Assembly (NCBI RefSeq): GCF_015694735.1
Contig: NZ_JADQDP010000002.1
Location: 434,001-498,000, forward strand
DNA length: 64,000 bases
Reading direction: 5' to 3'
DNA from: Hymenobacter properus
Lineage (GTDB): Bacteria > Bacteroidota > Bacteroidia > Cytophagales > Hymenobacteraceae
Shown here: in pieces, positions 9,314 to 17,929 of the stretch
How the letters are laid out: every line of letters begins with the position of its first letter
Numbering within the stretch: position 1 is the first letter of the stretch
Position numbers and translations under genes: made by a program
The notes under the pieces: generated by a model
The model's input: the letters and a program-made list of their open reading frames with translations, nothing else
The model's database searches: none
Told to the model about the DNA's origin: nothing

Positions 9314-10545
9314 GGCTTAAAAATAGGCGCGGCCAGCGAAAGACTGGCTTGCACGCTGGTGGCGCTTTGCCGGCGGCGGGGCGGCTTGGCAGCGGCCACC
9401 AGGGCCTGGGCCTGCAGCAGGGCTTCGGCGCTGGGCTGGTGCAGCACGCGGCCAGGCCCGGGCTGCGCGAGGTCGGCGTCCCAGAGGCCGGAGCGGTGCC
9501 ACTGGTCGAGGTGGTCCCAGTCGGGGCGGTCGATGAGCGGGTAGATGCACACGCCTTGCAGCGGCAGGCCCTTGCGCAGCACCTGGGCGCACTCGTCGGC
9601 AATCATGCGCCACCAGATGGGCCGGTCCACGCCGGGGTGGCTGGTTTCGGTGATGGCGAAGGGACGGCCGTAGCGCTGGTAGGCCTTGCGCAGCAGCTTG
9701 TGCAGTGGCACCCAGCGTGGGTCCATGGGCGCATCGTTCCAGCCCAGCTTGCGGTAGGGGTGCAGCTGCCACTGGTTGTCGTAGTAGTAGTTGAAGCCCA
9801 CAATGTCGAGCAGCTCGGGCGAGCCGCCCAGCTCGGGGCTCAAGCGGCCGCAGAGAATGTCGGTGGCCTGAAACTGGTTTTCGTGCGACTGGCGGGCGTC
9901 GCGGCGGTGCTCGGGCCAGGCGTTGGGCGGGGGCACAATGCTGATGAGCGGCTCGGTGGTGAGCAGGCGAATGCTGGGGTCGGCCTCGCGCAGGGCATAG
10001 CTGCCCTCGATGTAGGCGCGCATCAGGCCGTACTTCACGCGCCAGCCCTGGCCGTGGCAGTAGGGCGAGGTGCCGTTGGCGTCGCCGCCCAGCCAGCTGA
10101 TGAAGCTCACCTCGTTGATGGGCGTGACGATGAGCACATCGTCGGGCCGCTCGGAGCGATAGAAATCCACAAACGCGCGGCACAGTGCCGCGAAGCGCCG
10201 GGCAAACATGGGATGCAAGGGCGTCAAGTCGTCGGGGTAGCCGAAGTGGCACAGGTCCCAGATTTGCTGCACGCCGTGGCGCTTGCCCGCGTCCAGCATC
10301 GTTTTCACGGTGCTGAAATCGTAATGGTAGGGCGTTTTCTCAATCATGGCCCAACGAATGCCTTCGCGCACGGTGCCGATATTAAACGGTTTCTGGGCCG
10401 CATAATCTTCGTCAATCAGCTGCAAATGGCCGGTGAGCGGCAGGAAATCGACGCGGTTGCCAAAGGCGTTGAGCTGGTCGGTGCACTCGTATCCGCCCCA
10501 CCAAAAGGATTGGAACGGGTTGGTCTCGGAGGAAAGAAGAGCCAT
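9310..10545 (-). CDS. Glycoside hydrolase of clan GH-A (GH1-like)
   Basis: 411 residues, no signal peptide, so cytoplasmic. The fold reads as a TIM barrel of GH1 beta-glucosidase type. The acid/base glutamate is E145 in TPINEVSF (compare TFNEP) and the nucleophile is E300 in AITETSHPG (compare ITENG). FWWGGYECTDQ near the N-terminus matches the usual substrate-pocket start. It is shorter than typical GH1 enzymes (about 450 residues) and the NEP and ENG motifs are altered, so the substrate may differ from simple beta-glucosides. The last bases overlap ogt. Confidence 0.8.
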   Translation of the reverse strand: MALLSSETNPFQSFWWGGYECTDQLNAFGNRVDFLPLTGHLQLIDEDYAAQKPFNIGTVREGIRWAMIEKTPYHYDFSTVKTMLDAGKRHGVQQIWDLCHFGYPDDLTPLHPMFARRFAALCRAFVDFYRSERPDDVLIVTPINEVSFISWLGGDANGTSPYCHGQGWRVKYGLMRAYIEGSYALREADPSIRLLTTEPLISIVPPPNAWPEHRRDARQSHENQFQATDILCGRLSPELGGSPELLDIVGFNYYYDNQWQLHPYRKLGWNDAPMDPRWVPLHKLLRKAYQRYGRPFAITETSHPGVDRPIWWRMIADECAQVLRKGLPLQGVCIYPLIDRPDWDHLDQWHRSGLWDADLAQPGPGRVLHQPSAEALLQAQALVAAAKPPRRRQSATSVQASLSLAAPIFKP

Positions 10546-10707
10546 AAATCAGGAAAGGGGATAATAGGCGAATGCCCGCGCCCGCTGGTTGGGCGGACAC
10601 GGGCACAGGTATGGCTTAAACCGAAAAAGCAGGGCTAGGGTTAAGGTTGAGCTTATCTGGATGGATAAGCAAGTCCGTTATGCCGCGGCTGCACTCGGTA
10701 TGACGGG

Positions 10708-11646
10708 CTATTTGCCCTCCGTTGGCGCGGCCTGCACCAAGTTCTTCGCCTCGATGAAAATACGTTGCACTTCCGGGTGTTCGGCCCGGATGGCGTCCTG
10801 CAAGTGCTCCACGGCCGCCGCCACCTGCGTGGAGGTGAGGTCGTCGGCAAAGTCCACATCGAGGGCCATGATGACGTCGTTCGGGCCGAGGTACATGGTG
10901 AGGGGCGAACGGATTTCGCGCACCTGCGGCGCGGCGCGCGCAATGCGCTCCAGGTTGGCGAGCGTGTCGGCGTCCACGCCGGTGCCCACTAGCAGGCCCT
11001 TGGTGCGGCTCACCAGGAAAACGGCCACGCCCATCAGCAGCAGCCCAATGGCAATGGATGCCCCGCCATCGAAATACGGGTTATTCAGCAAGTGGCCCAG
11101 AAATACGCCCAGGCCGGCAATGGCCAGGCCAATCAGTGCGGCCAGGTTTTCCATCACCGAGGCAAACACGGCCGGGTCGCGGCTGGTCTTGAGCATTGCC
11201 GTGAAGCCCACGCTGCGGTCAGCCTGGGCCAGCAGGGCCTTCACCGAGAGGTAGAACGCAATGCCCTCAAACAGGAAGGAAAGGCCCAGCACCACATAGT
11301 TCCAAGTAGCGTCTTCGATGGGCTCGGGGTGTTGAATGTGCTTGATGCCTTCGTAAAACGACATGCCGCCGCCGATGGCGAAGATGAGCACGGCCACAAT
11401 CAGGCCCCAGAAGTACAGCTCCTTGCTGTGGCCGAAGGGGTGTTCGGCATCGGGCGGGCGCTGGCTTTGGGCGGTGCCGTAAAGGAGCAGGCCGCTGTTG
11501 CCGGTATCAACCAGCGAGTGAATGCCCTCCGACAACATGGCCGAAGAACCGGTGAAATACGCCGCCACAAACTTGCTCACGGCAATGGCGACGTTGGCAG
11601 CAATGCCGCCGTAGAGGGAAAGTTTAGAAGCGTTTGCGTCGGCCAT
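10708..11646 (-). CDS. Cation diffusion facilitator family transporter (copy 1 of 3)
   Basis: 312 residues from the ATG at 11646; the frame is open 54 bases further up, but that part runs into the dispersed repeat at 11690 and is unlikely to be translated. It is the first of three tandem paralogues. Six membrane segments with the family motif MLSEGIHSLVDTGN in the second helix (a histidine and aspartate expected to bind the cation), then HPFGHSKELYFW, and a cytoplasmic ferredoxin-like C-terminal domain (about 205-305). CDF proteins export Zn2+, Fe2+, Co2+ or Mn2+ in exchange for protons. The metal cannot be fixed from the sequence. Confidence 0.92.
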   Translation of the reverse strand: MADANASKLSLYGGIAANVAIAVSKFVAAYFTGSSAMLSEGIHSLVDTGNSGLLLYGTAQSQRPPDAEHPFGHSKELYFWGLIVAVLIFAIGGGMSFYEGIKHIQHPEPIEDATWNYVVLGLSFLFEGIAFYLSVKALLAQADRSVGFTAMLKTSRDPAVFASVMENLAALIGLAIAGLGVFLGHLLNNPYFDGGASIAIGLLLMGVAVFLVSRTKGLLVGTGVDADTLANLERIARAAPQVREIRSPLTMYLGPNDVIMALDVDFADDLTSTQVAAAVEHLQDAIRAEHPEVQRIFIEAKNLVQAAPTEGK

Positions 11647-11689
11647 AAGGCTGAGGAAGGAGGAGAATGAGGTAGTTGTCTTGAACTCA

Positions 11690-11729
11690 AAGAACGTCAT
11701 GCCGAGCGCAGCCGAGGCATGACGTTCTT
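11690..11729. repeat. Dispersed palindromic repeat, family B
   Basis: Perfect 14-bp arms (AAGAACGTCATGCC, 11690-11703 and 11716-11729) around a 12-nt centre. The same core (TCATGCCGAGCGCAGCCGA) recurs at 45.7, 53.6 and 55.1 kb. Located between CDF copies 1 and 2, where it could also act as a hairpin between transcripts. Confidence 0.85.
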
Positions 11730-11739
11730 CTTTTGCCTA

Positions 11740-12666
11740 TTACAAAGCCGCCCGGCTCGACAGCGACTTGGCTTCTACGAAAATGCGCTTCATCTCGGGG
11801 TACTTGGCCCGAACGTCGTCCTGCAGCTTGTCGATGGCGTGCTCGATTTCCTCGGCCGTGAGGTGGTCCTTGAACTCCACGTCCAGGGCCAATACCACGT
11901 CGGCCGGGCCGAGGTAGGAGGTGAGGGGCGGCCCCACTTGCTCCACGTGGGGCTGGGACTGCACAATGCGCTCAATGTCGTCGATGGTTTCGTCGTCGAC
12001 GCCGGTGCCTACCAGCAGGCGCTTGGTTTTGTAGATGAGAAACAGCGCCACGCCCACCAGCAGCACCCCAATGGCAATGGAGGCCGCGCCATCGAGATAG
12101 GGGTTGTTGAGCAAATGCCCGAAATACACGCCGGCCAACGCAATCACCAGGCCCAGCAAGGCCGCCAGGTCTTCGAGCAGAATGGCAAACACCGACGGGT
12201 CTTTGCTGCGGCGCAGCGTTTCCCAGAAGCCCGTGTCGCCCCGGTCGGCGTTGAAAGCTTTGAAGGCCAGGAAGCAGGAAATGCCTTCAAAAAGCAGCGA
12301 CAGGCCCAGTACCCAGTAGTTCCAAGTGGGGTCGGAGATGGGGGCGGGATGCTTGAGGTGCTCGATGCCTTCGTAGAACGACATGCCGCCGCCGACGGAA
12401 AACACCAGAATGGCCACAATCAGGGCCCAGAAGTACAGCTCCTTGCTGCGGCCGAAGGGGTGGCGCTTGTCGGCCGGCTTCTCGGCCTGCTTCACGCCGT
12501 GGAGGATGAGCAGGCCGTTGCCGCTGTCCACCAGCGAGTGAATGCCCTCCGAGAGCATAGCCGAGGAGCCCGTGAAATACGCCGCCACGAACTTGCTGGC
12601 GGCAATGGCCACGTTGGCCCCGATGGCGCCATAGATGGCAAATTTTGAACTGTGGGCTGAACTCAT
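11740..12666 (-). CDS. Cation diffusion facilitator family transporter (copy 2 of 3)
   Basis: 308 residues, six transmembrane helices plus the cytoplasmic C-terminal domain. Motifs match copies 1 and 3: MLSEGIHSLVDSGNGLL, HPFGRSKELYFWALIVA, GLVIALAGVYFGHLLNNPYLDGAAS. Predicted inner-membrane metal/proton antiporter. The start is chosen at the ATG directly before SSAHSSKFAIYGAIGANVAIA, which aligns with the starts of the other copies. Separate repeats lie on both sides, so the three genes are not obviously one transcript. Confidence 0.93.
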   Translation of the reverse strand: MSSAHSSKFAIYGAIGANVAIAASKFVAAYFTGSSAMLSEGIHSLVDSGNGLLILHGVKQAEKPADKRHPFGRSKELYFWALIVAILVFSVGGGMSFYEGIEHLKHPAPISDPTWNYWVLGLSLLFEGISCFLAFKAFNADRGDTGFWETLRRSKDPSVFAILLEDLAALLGLVIALAGVYFGHLLNNPYLDGAASIAIGVLLVGVALFLIYKTKRLLVGTGVDDETIDDIERIVQSQPHVEQVGPPLTSYLGPADVVLALDVEFKDHLTAEEIEHAIDKLQDDVRAKYPEMKRIFVEAKSLSSRAAL

Positions 12667-12694
12667 GGCGGAGGTTGCGTGGGAGGTTGGGGCC

Positions 12695-12756
12695 GTAGCG
12701 CGGACTTTTAGTCCGCGAGTGGCGTAGTAGCCCCGCGGACTAAAAGTCCGCGCTAC
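12695..12756. repeat. Dispersed palindromic repeat, family A; right end supplies a stop codon
   Basis: 23-bp perfect inverted arms (GTAGCGCGGACTTTTAGTCC..., 12695-12717 and 12734-12756) with a 16-nt centre. The right arm's CGCTAC end is read on the minus strand as the TAG stop of CDF copy 3. Confidence 0.9.
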
Positions 12757-13673
12757 TGAGCGTGCCCGGTGAGCGAGGAGGCTTCGATGAAAATCTTGCT
12801 GAACTCCGGGTGTTGCGCTTTAATGCTGGTTTGCAGACGCTCCACCGCCTGTTCCACTTCCACTGCCGTGAGGTGGTCGTGAAACGCCACGTCGAGCGCC
12901 AGGATGCCGTCATTCGGACCCAGGTACATGGTGAGCGGGGGGCGCAACGCACTTACGGCCGCGTCTTGACGGGCCAGAGTTTCGAGCTGATTCAGCACGG
13001 CGGGGCTGGCGCCTTCGCCCACCAATAGGCCCTTTGCTTCGGTGAGCATAAACACGGCCATGCCCACCAGCAGCGCCCCAATGGCCATGGAAGCCGCGCC
13101 GTCGAAATACAGGTTATTCAGCAGATGCCCGAAGAAAATGCCCGCCAGCGCAATCACCAGGCCCACCAGCGCCGCCAGGTCTTCGAGCAGAATGGCGAAC
13201 ACGGCCGGGTCGCGGCTGGTGCGCAGGGCCTGCCAGAAGCCCTGTTCGCCCTGCGTCTTTCGAAACTCCCGGAACGCCAGCGTGCAGGCCACGCCCTCGA
13301 ACACAATGGCCAGCCCCAGCACCCAGTAGTTCCAGGTAGGGTCGGTGAGCGGGGCGGGGTTTTGCAAGTATTGATAGCCCTTGTAAAGCGACATGCCGCC
13401 GCCCACCGCAAAAATGAGCACCGCCACAATCACCGTCCAGAAATAGATTTCCTTGCTGTGGCCGAAGGGGTGTTGCGCGTCGGCGGGCCGGGCGCTGCGG
13501 TTCATGCCGAACAGAATGAGCAGGCCGTTGCCGCTGTCCACCAGCGAGTGAATACCCTCCGACATCATGGCCGCGCTGCCGGTGAAGGCCGCCGCCACAA
13601 ACTTGGAAGCGGCAATGGCCAGGTTGGCCCCAATGGCACCGTACACCACAATTTTAGAAGAGCTACCGGCCAT
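12753..13673 (-). CDS. Cation diffusion facilitator family transporter (copy 3 of 3)
   Basis: 306 residues from the ATG at 13673 (MAGSSSKIVVYGAIGANLA), which aligns with copies 1 and 2; the frame stays open upstream through a dispersed repeat but that part is not protein-like. Six membrane helices with MMSEGIHSLVDSGNGLL, HPFGHSKEIYFWTVIVA and GLVIALAGIFFGHLLNNLYFDG, then the C-terminal cytoplasmic domain. Its stop codon lies inside a dispersed palindromic repeat, so the original C-terminus may have been slightly longer or shorter. Confidence 0.92.
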   Translation of the reverse strand: MAGSSSKIVVYGAIGANLAIAASKFVAAAFTGSAAMMSEGIHSLVDSGNGLLILFGMNRSARPADAQHPFGHSKEIYFWTVIVAVLIFAVGGGMSLYKGYQYLQNPAPLTDPTWNYWVLGLAIVFEGVACTLAFREFRKTQGEQGFWQALRTSRDPAVFAILLEDLAALVGLVIALAGIFFGHLLNNLYFDGAASMAIGALLVGMAVFMLTEAKGLLVGEGASPAVLNQLETLARQDAAVSALRPPLTMYLGPNDGILALDVAFHDHLTAVEVEQAVERLQTSIKAQHPEFSKIFIEASSLTGHAQ

Positions 13674-13741
13674 GGATTTTAGATGAAGAACTGGTGAAGC
13701 GTTGGCCGGGCTTACGCGCAGGCAGTGGCAGGGGTTGGAAT

Positions 13742-13813
13742 GTAGCGTGGACTCTGCGAGTCCGCGCCTGGGCGAACGTTCTGCCAGGCGCGGACTCGCA
13801 GAGTCCACGCTAC
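13742..13813. repeat. Dispersed palindromic repeat, family A
   Basis: 30-bp perfect inverted arms (GTAGCGTGGACTCTGCGAGT..., 13742-13771 and 13784-13813) with a 12-nt centre, in the divergent gap between CDF copy 3 and the APC permease. Nearly identical outer arms occur at 56635-56711, 43 kb away. Confidence 0.92.
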
Positions 13814-13831
13814 ATCGGTACTTTCGCCCCC

Positions 13832-15244
13832 ATGTCCGCACCCACTTTGCAGCGCCGCCTGGGCCTTGTGCAGGCAACAGCTTTAAATATGATTGACATG
13901 GTGGGCATTGGCCCCTTTGTCACCCTGCCGCTCGTCATGGGCTTCATGGGGCCGAACTTCCTGCTGGCCTGGTTGGTGGGCGCGGCCCTGGCCCTGGTCG
14001 ACGGCCTCATCTGGAGCGAGCTGGGCGCGGCCTACCCCGAAGCCGGCGGCTCCTACCGCTTCCTCAAGCTGGCCTACGGCGAACAGACCTGGGGCCGGTT
14101 CATGTCGTTTCTCTACGTGTGGCAGACGCTCATTCAGTCGCCGCTGGTGCTGGCCTCGGGCGCCATTGGCTTTGCCCAATACTTTGGCTACCTCGTGCCG
14201 CTCACCGAGTGGTGGCAGCCCAAAGCCGTGGCCGGCGCCGTGGTGCTGCTGCTCATCGTGCTGCTCTACCGCCGCATCGAAGACATTGGCAAGCTAGGCG
14301 TGGCTTTGTGGGTGGGCGTGCTGGGCCTCATGGGCTGGCTGATTGTGGGTGGCGTCACGCACCCCAACCACCCCGTCGACCTTTTCCCGGCGGGGGGCTT
14401 TCCGGCCTTGCCGGGCCTGCTCATCTCGGCGGCCATGGGCCAAGCGGCCGTCAAAACCATCTATTCCTACCTGGGCTACTACAACGTGTGCCACCTCGGC
14501 GCCGAAATCGTGAACCCGCAGCGCGTCATTCCGCGCAGCATTTTCCTGAGCATTCTGGGCATTGCGGCGCTCTACCTGCTACTGAACTGGAGCGTAGGGA
14601 CGGTCATTCCCTGGCAGGAGGTGCAGGCTTGGCAATCCGGCGCCAGCGACAAATCGCAGTTCATTGTGAGCGTGTTTGTGGAGCGCCTCTACGGGCCGGC
14701 TGCTGCCACGGCAGCCACGGCGCTGGTGCTGCTGGTGGCGTTTGCCTCGCTGTTTGCGGTGTTGCTAGGTTACTCGCGCATCCCCTACGCCGCGGCAGCC
14801 GACGGCGAATTCTTGCCCCTGTTTGGCAAGCTGCACCCCACCAAGCAGTTCCCCTACGTGTCGCTGCTGCTGCTGGGCGGCGTAGGCTTCGTGTTCAGCC
14901 TGTTGTTCCGGCTGGGCGAGGTGATTTCGGCCATTCTGGCCATGCGCATTCTGGTGCAGTTTGTGGGGCAGGCCGTGGGGCTGGTGCTGCTCCGGCGCCG
15001 GCGCGGTACGGCGGCGCTGCCCTTCAAGATGCCCCTGTTTCCGCTGCCGGTCATTGTGGCCATTGCGGTGTGGCTGTTCGTGTTCGTGGGCATAGCGCCA
15101 GCTGAGGTGACCTGGGGCGGCGTCACCTTTAAGCTCTATTTCCAGCTGGCGGCGCTGGGCATGATGGCGCTGGGCACCGGCGCGTTTCTGCTCTGGAGCC
15201 GGCGGCTGGGGCGTTGGCCGTTTGCAAATAAGCCGGTGGCATAG
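13832..15244 (+). CDS. APC superfamily amino acid permease
   Basis: 470 residues from the ATG at 13832 (MSAPTLQRRLGLVQATALNM); the open frame upstream runs through the dispersed repeat and is excluded. About twelve hydrophobic helices. The first carries the broken-helix glycine motif of the family (MVGIGPFVTLP), followed by GAALALVDGLIWSELGAAYPEAGGSYRFL, the usual second/third helix of amino-acid/polyamine/cation transporters. It imports an amino acid or amine by proton symport or exchange. Substrate not determinable. The next gene, a Crp-type regulator, starts 28 bp downstream. Confidence 0.93.
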   Translation: MSAPTLQRRLGLVQATALNMIDMVGIGPFVTLPLVMGFMGPNFLLAWLVGAALALVDGLIWSELGAAYPEAGGSYRFLKLAYGEQTWGRFMSFLYVWQTLIQSPLVLASGAIGFAQYFGYLVPLTEWWQPKAVAGAVVLLLIVLLYRRIEDIGKLGVALWVGVLGLMGWLIVGGVTHPNHPVDLFPAGGFPALPGLLISAAMGQAAVKTIYSYLGYYNVCHLGAEIVNPQRVIPRSIFLSILGIAALYLLLNWSVGTVIPWQEVQAWQSGASDKSQFIVSVFVERLYGPAAATAATALVLLVAFASLFAVLLGYSRIPYAAAADGEFLPLFGKLHPTKQFPYVSLLLLGGVGFVFSLLFRLGEVISAILAMRILVQFVGQAVGLVLLRRRRGTAALPFKMPLFPLPVIVAIAVWLFVFVGIAPAEVTWGGVTFKLYFQLAALGMMALGTGAFLLWSRRLGRWPFANKPVA

Positions 15245-15272
15245 TTTCGTTGCGCCTTTCGCCTGCTGCCCG

Positions 15273-15845
15273 ATGCCCGCATCTCTCATCGCCTGTCTGC
15301 AAGACGCCGGCCCCATTCCCGAGGCCGACCAGGCGCTCATTCTCCAAGCCTGGCGGCCCCGCGCCGTGGCCGAGGGCGAAACGCTCTTTGCCGCCGGCCA
15401 CATTTGCCAGGAGCGTTTCTTTATCGAGGAAGGCGTGCTGCGCATCATGGTGCTGCAGCCCAGCGGCAAGGAGGTGACGCACTTTTTCCTGAAAGAGGGC
15501 CAGCTGTGCACCATTCTCCACAGCTTCGACAACCAGGTGCCCGCCGCCGAAAGCATTCAGGCGGCCTGTGCGGCACAGGTATTGGCCATCACCCGGCCCC
15601 GGCTTGAGGAGCTTTACCAACAATTGCCCTACCTGCGCGCCTACATCAGTCAGATTACCCAGCGAGCCCTGCTCGAAAAGATTCAAATCCGCAACGCCTA
15701 CTTGGGGTTGGATTCCACCACGCGCTACCAGCAGTTCCTGCGCCAGCAGCCCGATGTGGTGCGGCGTGTGCCGCTGGCCGACGTGGCTTCTTACCTGGGC
15801 ATCACGCCGCAGTCGCTCAGCCGCATCCGCAAAAACATTCGGTAG
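15273..15845 (+). CDS. Crp/Fnr family transcriptional regulator
   Basis: 190 residues from the ATG at 15273, an internal start preferred because upstream codons overlap the permease gene. The N-terminal cyclic-nucleotide-binding fold (about 20-115: FAAGHICQERFFIEEGVLRIMVL, GKEVTHFFLKEGQLCTI) and a C-terminal winged helix (about 150-190: VPLADVASYLGITPQSLSRIRKNI) are complete. No FNR-type cysteine cluster is present. The recognition helix reads QSLSR rather than the E..SR of FNR. In Bacteroidota such proteins often control adjacent oxidoreductase genes; the SDR gene follows directly. Confidence 0.88.
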   Translation: MPASLIACLQDAGPIPEADQALILQAWRPRAVAEGETLFAAGHICQERFFIEEGVLRIMVLQPSGKEVTHFFLKEGQLCTILHSFDNQVPAAESIQAACAAQVLAITRPRLEELYQQLPYLRAYISQITQRALLEKIQIRNAYLGLDSTTRYQQFLRQQPDVVRRVPLADVASYLGITPQSLSRIRKNIR

Positions 15846-15918
15846 CGCGCTTTTTACCATTTAGTAAGTGGCCCCACCAGGCCGCTGGGGACCTTTGTTT
15901 CAACCAAACAAAGCAACC

Positions 15919-16659
15919 ATGAGCACCTCCACCACCCCCGGATTCTTAACCAACAAACGCGTCGTCATCCTTGGCGGCAGCGCCGGCATCGGCCTCGCCA
16001 CCGCCCAGGCCGCGGCTGCCGAAGGCGCCCTAGTAGTCATTGCATCCAGCAACCAAGCCCGCGTCGATGGGGCGCTGCAAACCCTGCCCGCCGGCAGCGA
16101 AGGCTACGCCCTGGACCTCACCAACGAAGCGCAGGTGCAGACCTTCTTCGCGCAACGCGGTGCTTTCGACCACCTCATCTTCACAGCTGGCGAAAGCCTG
16201 CAGCTCGGCGAAGTTGCCACAACTGGCCTCGATGCCATGCGCCGGGCTTTCGAACTGCGCTATTTCGGCGCCATAACGGCCGTGAAATACGCCCAGCCAC
16301 ACCTGCGCCCCGGCGGCTCGGTAGTACTGACGACGGGCATTGCCAGCCGCCGCCCGGGCAAAGGCTGGGCTGTGGGTGCCAGCATTTGCGGGGCAATGGA
16401 TGGCCTCACCCGCGCCCTGGCCGTGGAGCTGGCTCCCATTCGGGTAAATGCTGTCTCGCCCGGCATTGTCAGAACCGACCTGTGGGCCAGCATCCCCGAA
16501 GCCGAGCGCGAAGCCATGTATGCCAGCTTCAGCCAGCAGCTCCTGACTCGCCGCGTGGGCGAGGCTGTGGAGGTGGCGCAAACCTACCTCTACCTGCTGC
16601 GCCAGTCTTTCAGCACCGGCCAAATTGTGGTGGTGGACGGAGGAGGCGTGTTGGTGTAA
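15919..16659 (+). CDS. SDR family oxidoreductase
   Basis: 246 residues from the ATG at 15919 (MSTSTTPGFLTNKRVVILGG). A classical short-chain dehydrogenase/reductase Rossmann fold: cofactor loop GGSAGIGLA near the N-terminus, NAVSPGIV late in the chain, and FSTGQIVVVDGGGVLV at the end. The usual YxxxK catalytic pair is not evident; the region reads GKGWAVGASICGAMDGL, where Tyr and Lys are replaced. Catalysis may therefore be altered, as in some SDRs of unknown function. Transcribed after the Crp-type regulator, 73 bp downstream. Confidence 0.87.
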   Translation: MSTSTTPGFLTNKRVVILGGSAGIGLATAQAAAAEGALVVIASSNQARVDGALQTLPAGSEGYALDLTNEAQVQTFFAQRGAFDHLIFTAGESLQLGEVATTGLDAMRRAFELRYFGAITAVKYAQPHLRPGGSVVLTTGIASRRPGKGWAVGASICGAMDGLTRALAVELAPIRVNAVSPGIVRTDLWASIPEAEREAMYASFSQQLLTRRVGEAVEVAQTYLYLLRQSFSTGQIVVVDGGGVLV

Positions 16660-16688
16660 GCAAATGGGTAGCTGTGCACAGGTGAGCT

Positions 16689-17408
16689 TTAGCCCAGCCA
16701 ATGCATCAGCCCGCCAGCCACCAGCGCCCCGGTCAGGGTATTAATAAAGTTGACGGCGTTGTTGCCCAGCACGCCGCGCCGTTCCAGCGTGGCGCCCAGC
16801 ACCGAATCCATCATGTTGCCAGCCGTGCCCGCCACCAGCAGCCAGCCAAACACCGGCCCCCAGCCCGCGCCCAAACAGTAGGCGCCCGCCAGCACGGCCG
16901 TGCCCGCCAGCCCCAACAGGGTGCCTTCCAAACTCACCACGCCGTTGAGGCCGCGCGTGTCGGGCCGGAAAGTCAGGATGTTATAGTAGCGCTGCCCATA
17001 CACGTTGCCCAGCTCCGACGACAGCGTATCGGCCGTGGCGGCGCAGAAGCTACCGGCCAGCATCAGGCAAGCTAGCGGCGCTTGGGCGGGCAGCTGCCAG
17101 GCCCAAAGGCCCAGCAGCGCGGCCACGCCGGCGTTGGCCACCACCTGGCCGTCGGTGCGGCGGCCCTTGTTTTCTTCGGCTAGCCCCAGCCGACGCTTCT
17201 CGGCCACGCGCCAGCCGGAGGCCACTGTGCCCAGCCCAAAAAACAAAGCCAGCAGCGCCAGCCCGCCGAAGCCGCCACCTAGGTAAATCAGCAGCCCCAG
17301 CCCGCCACCCGTAGTGGCAGCGGCCGTCGTCAGTTTGCCGGCGCGCACGCTGTAGGCCATGCCCACGGCCAGCAGCGCCACCACCAAACCCAGCCGAGGC
17401 ATGTCCAT
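16689..17408 (-). CDS. DUF92 family membrane protein
   Basis: 239 residues, about six hydrophobic helices with glycine-rich turns (AAATTGGGLGLLIYLGGG; ATADTLSSELGNVYG; GTAGNMMDSVLGATLERRG). These match DUF92, whose plant and cyanobacterial members include a phytyl-phosphate kinase; the bacterial function is unsettled. Its ATG overlaps the TAA of the GNAT gene (TAATG), so it is translationally coupled in the hemB operon. Confidence 0.88.
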   Translation of the reverse strand: MDMPRLGLVVALLAVGMAYSVRAGKLTTAAATTGGGLGLLIYLGGGFGGLALLALFFGLGTVASGWRVAEKRRLGLAEENKGRRTDGQVVANAGVAALLGLWAWQLPAQAPLACLMLAGSFCAATADTLSSELGNVYGQRYYNILTFRPDTRGLNGVVSLEGTLLGLAGTAVLAGAYCLGAGWGPVFGWLLVAGTAGNMMDSVLGATLERRGVLGNNAVNFINTLTGALVAGGLMHWLG

Positions 17409-17929
17409 TACGCCAGCCGCTTTTCGTAGCAGAAGAACCGCAGCCCCGGCCGAAACGCCAGCGTGATTTCGCCCGCAAAGCGGTAGCCCAGCTTCGGAAA
17501 CAGCCGCTGGGTGGCGGCGTTTTCGGAGTTGGTATCCACGCGCAACACTCGCAGGCCCTGCGCTACGGCTTGCTTCTCAGCCCGCTCCATCAGGGCCAGC
17601 GCCACGCCCCGGCCCTGGGCGGCCGGGTCCACGGCCAGACGGTGCGTCACGAGGGCGGGCTCGGTCACGTCCCAGTCGGCCTGAGCGTATTCGGCGTCCT
17701 GGTCTTGGGTGAGGGCGGCTACGCCGGCCACGGCGCCGTCCAGCTCAGCCACCCAAAGGTGGTTTTGCGCAATGTCGGTCAGGAAAACGGCCTCGTTCGG
17801 GTAGTCGGCCGACCATTGGAAGTTGCCGATGGCTTGCATTAGCGGCACCACCCGCCGCACCAACGCGAGGATGGCCGGAACGTCATCTGGCGTGGCGCGG
17901 CGGGTGAGGGGCCGTTCAGCAGTCTGCAT
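17408..17929 (-). CDS. GNAT family N-acetyltransferase
   Basis: 173 residues from the ATG at 17929, which overlaps the hemB stop (TAATG). The GNAT fold is clear: RRATPDDVPAILALVRRVVPL at the N-terminus and the acetyl-CoA loop LAVDPAAQGRGVALALMERAE, followed by LRVDTNSENAATQRLFPKLGYRF. It transfers an acetyl group from acetyl-CoA to an unknown amine. It is tightly coupled at both ends, with hemB upstream and DUF92 downstream. Confidence 0.9.
   Translation of the reverse strand: MQTAERPLTRRATPDDVPAILALVRRVVPLMQAIGNFQWSADYPNEAVFLTDIAQNHLWVAELDGAVAGVAALTQDQDAEYAQADWDVTEPALVTHRLAVDPAAQGRGVALALMERAEKQAVAQGLRVLRVDTNSENAATQRLFPKLGYRFAGEITLAFRPGLRFFCYEKRLA

Noticed and set aside
11647..11700. N-terminal extension of CDF copy 1
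   Set aside because: It reads into the dispersed repeat at 11690 and has no counterpart in copies 2 and 3.
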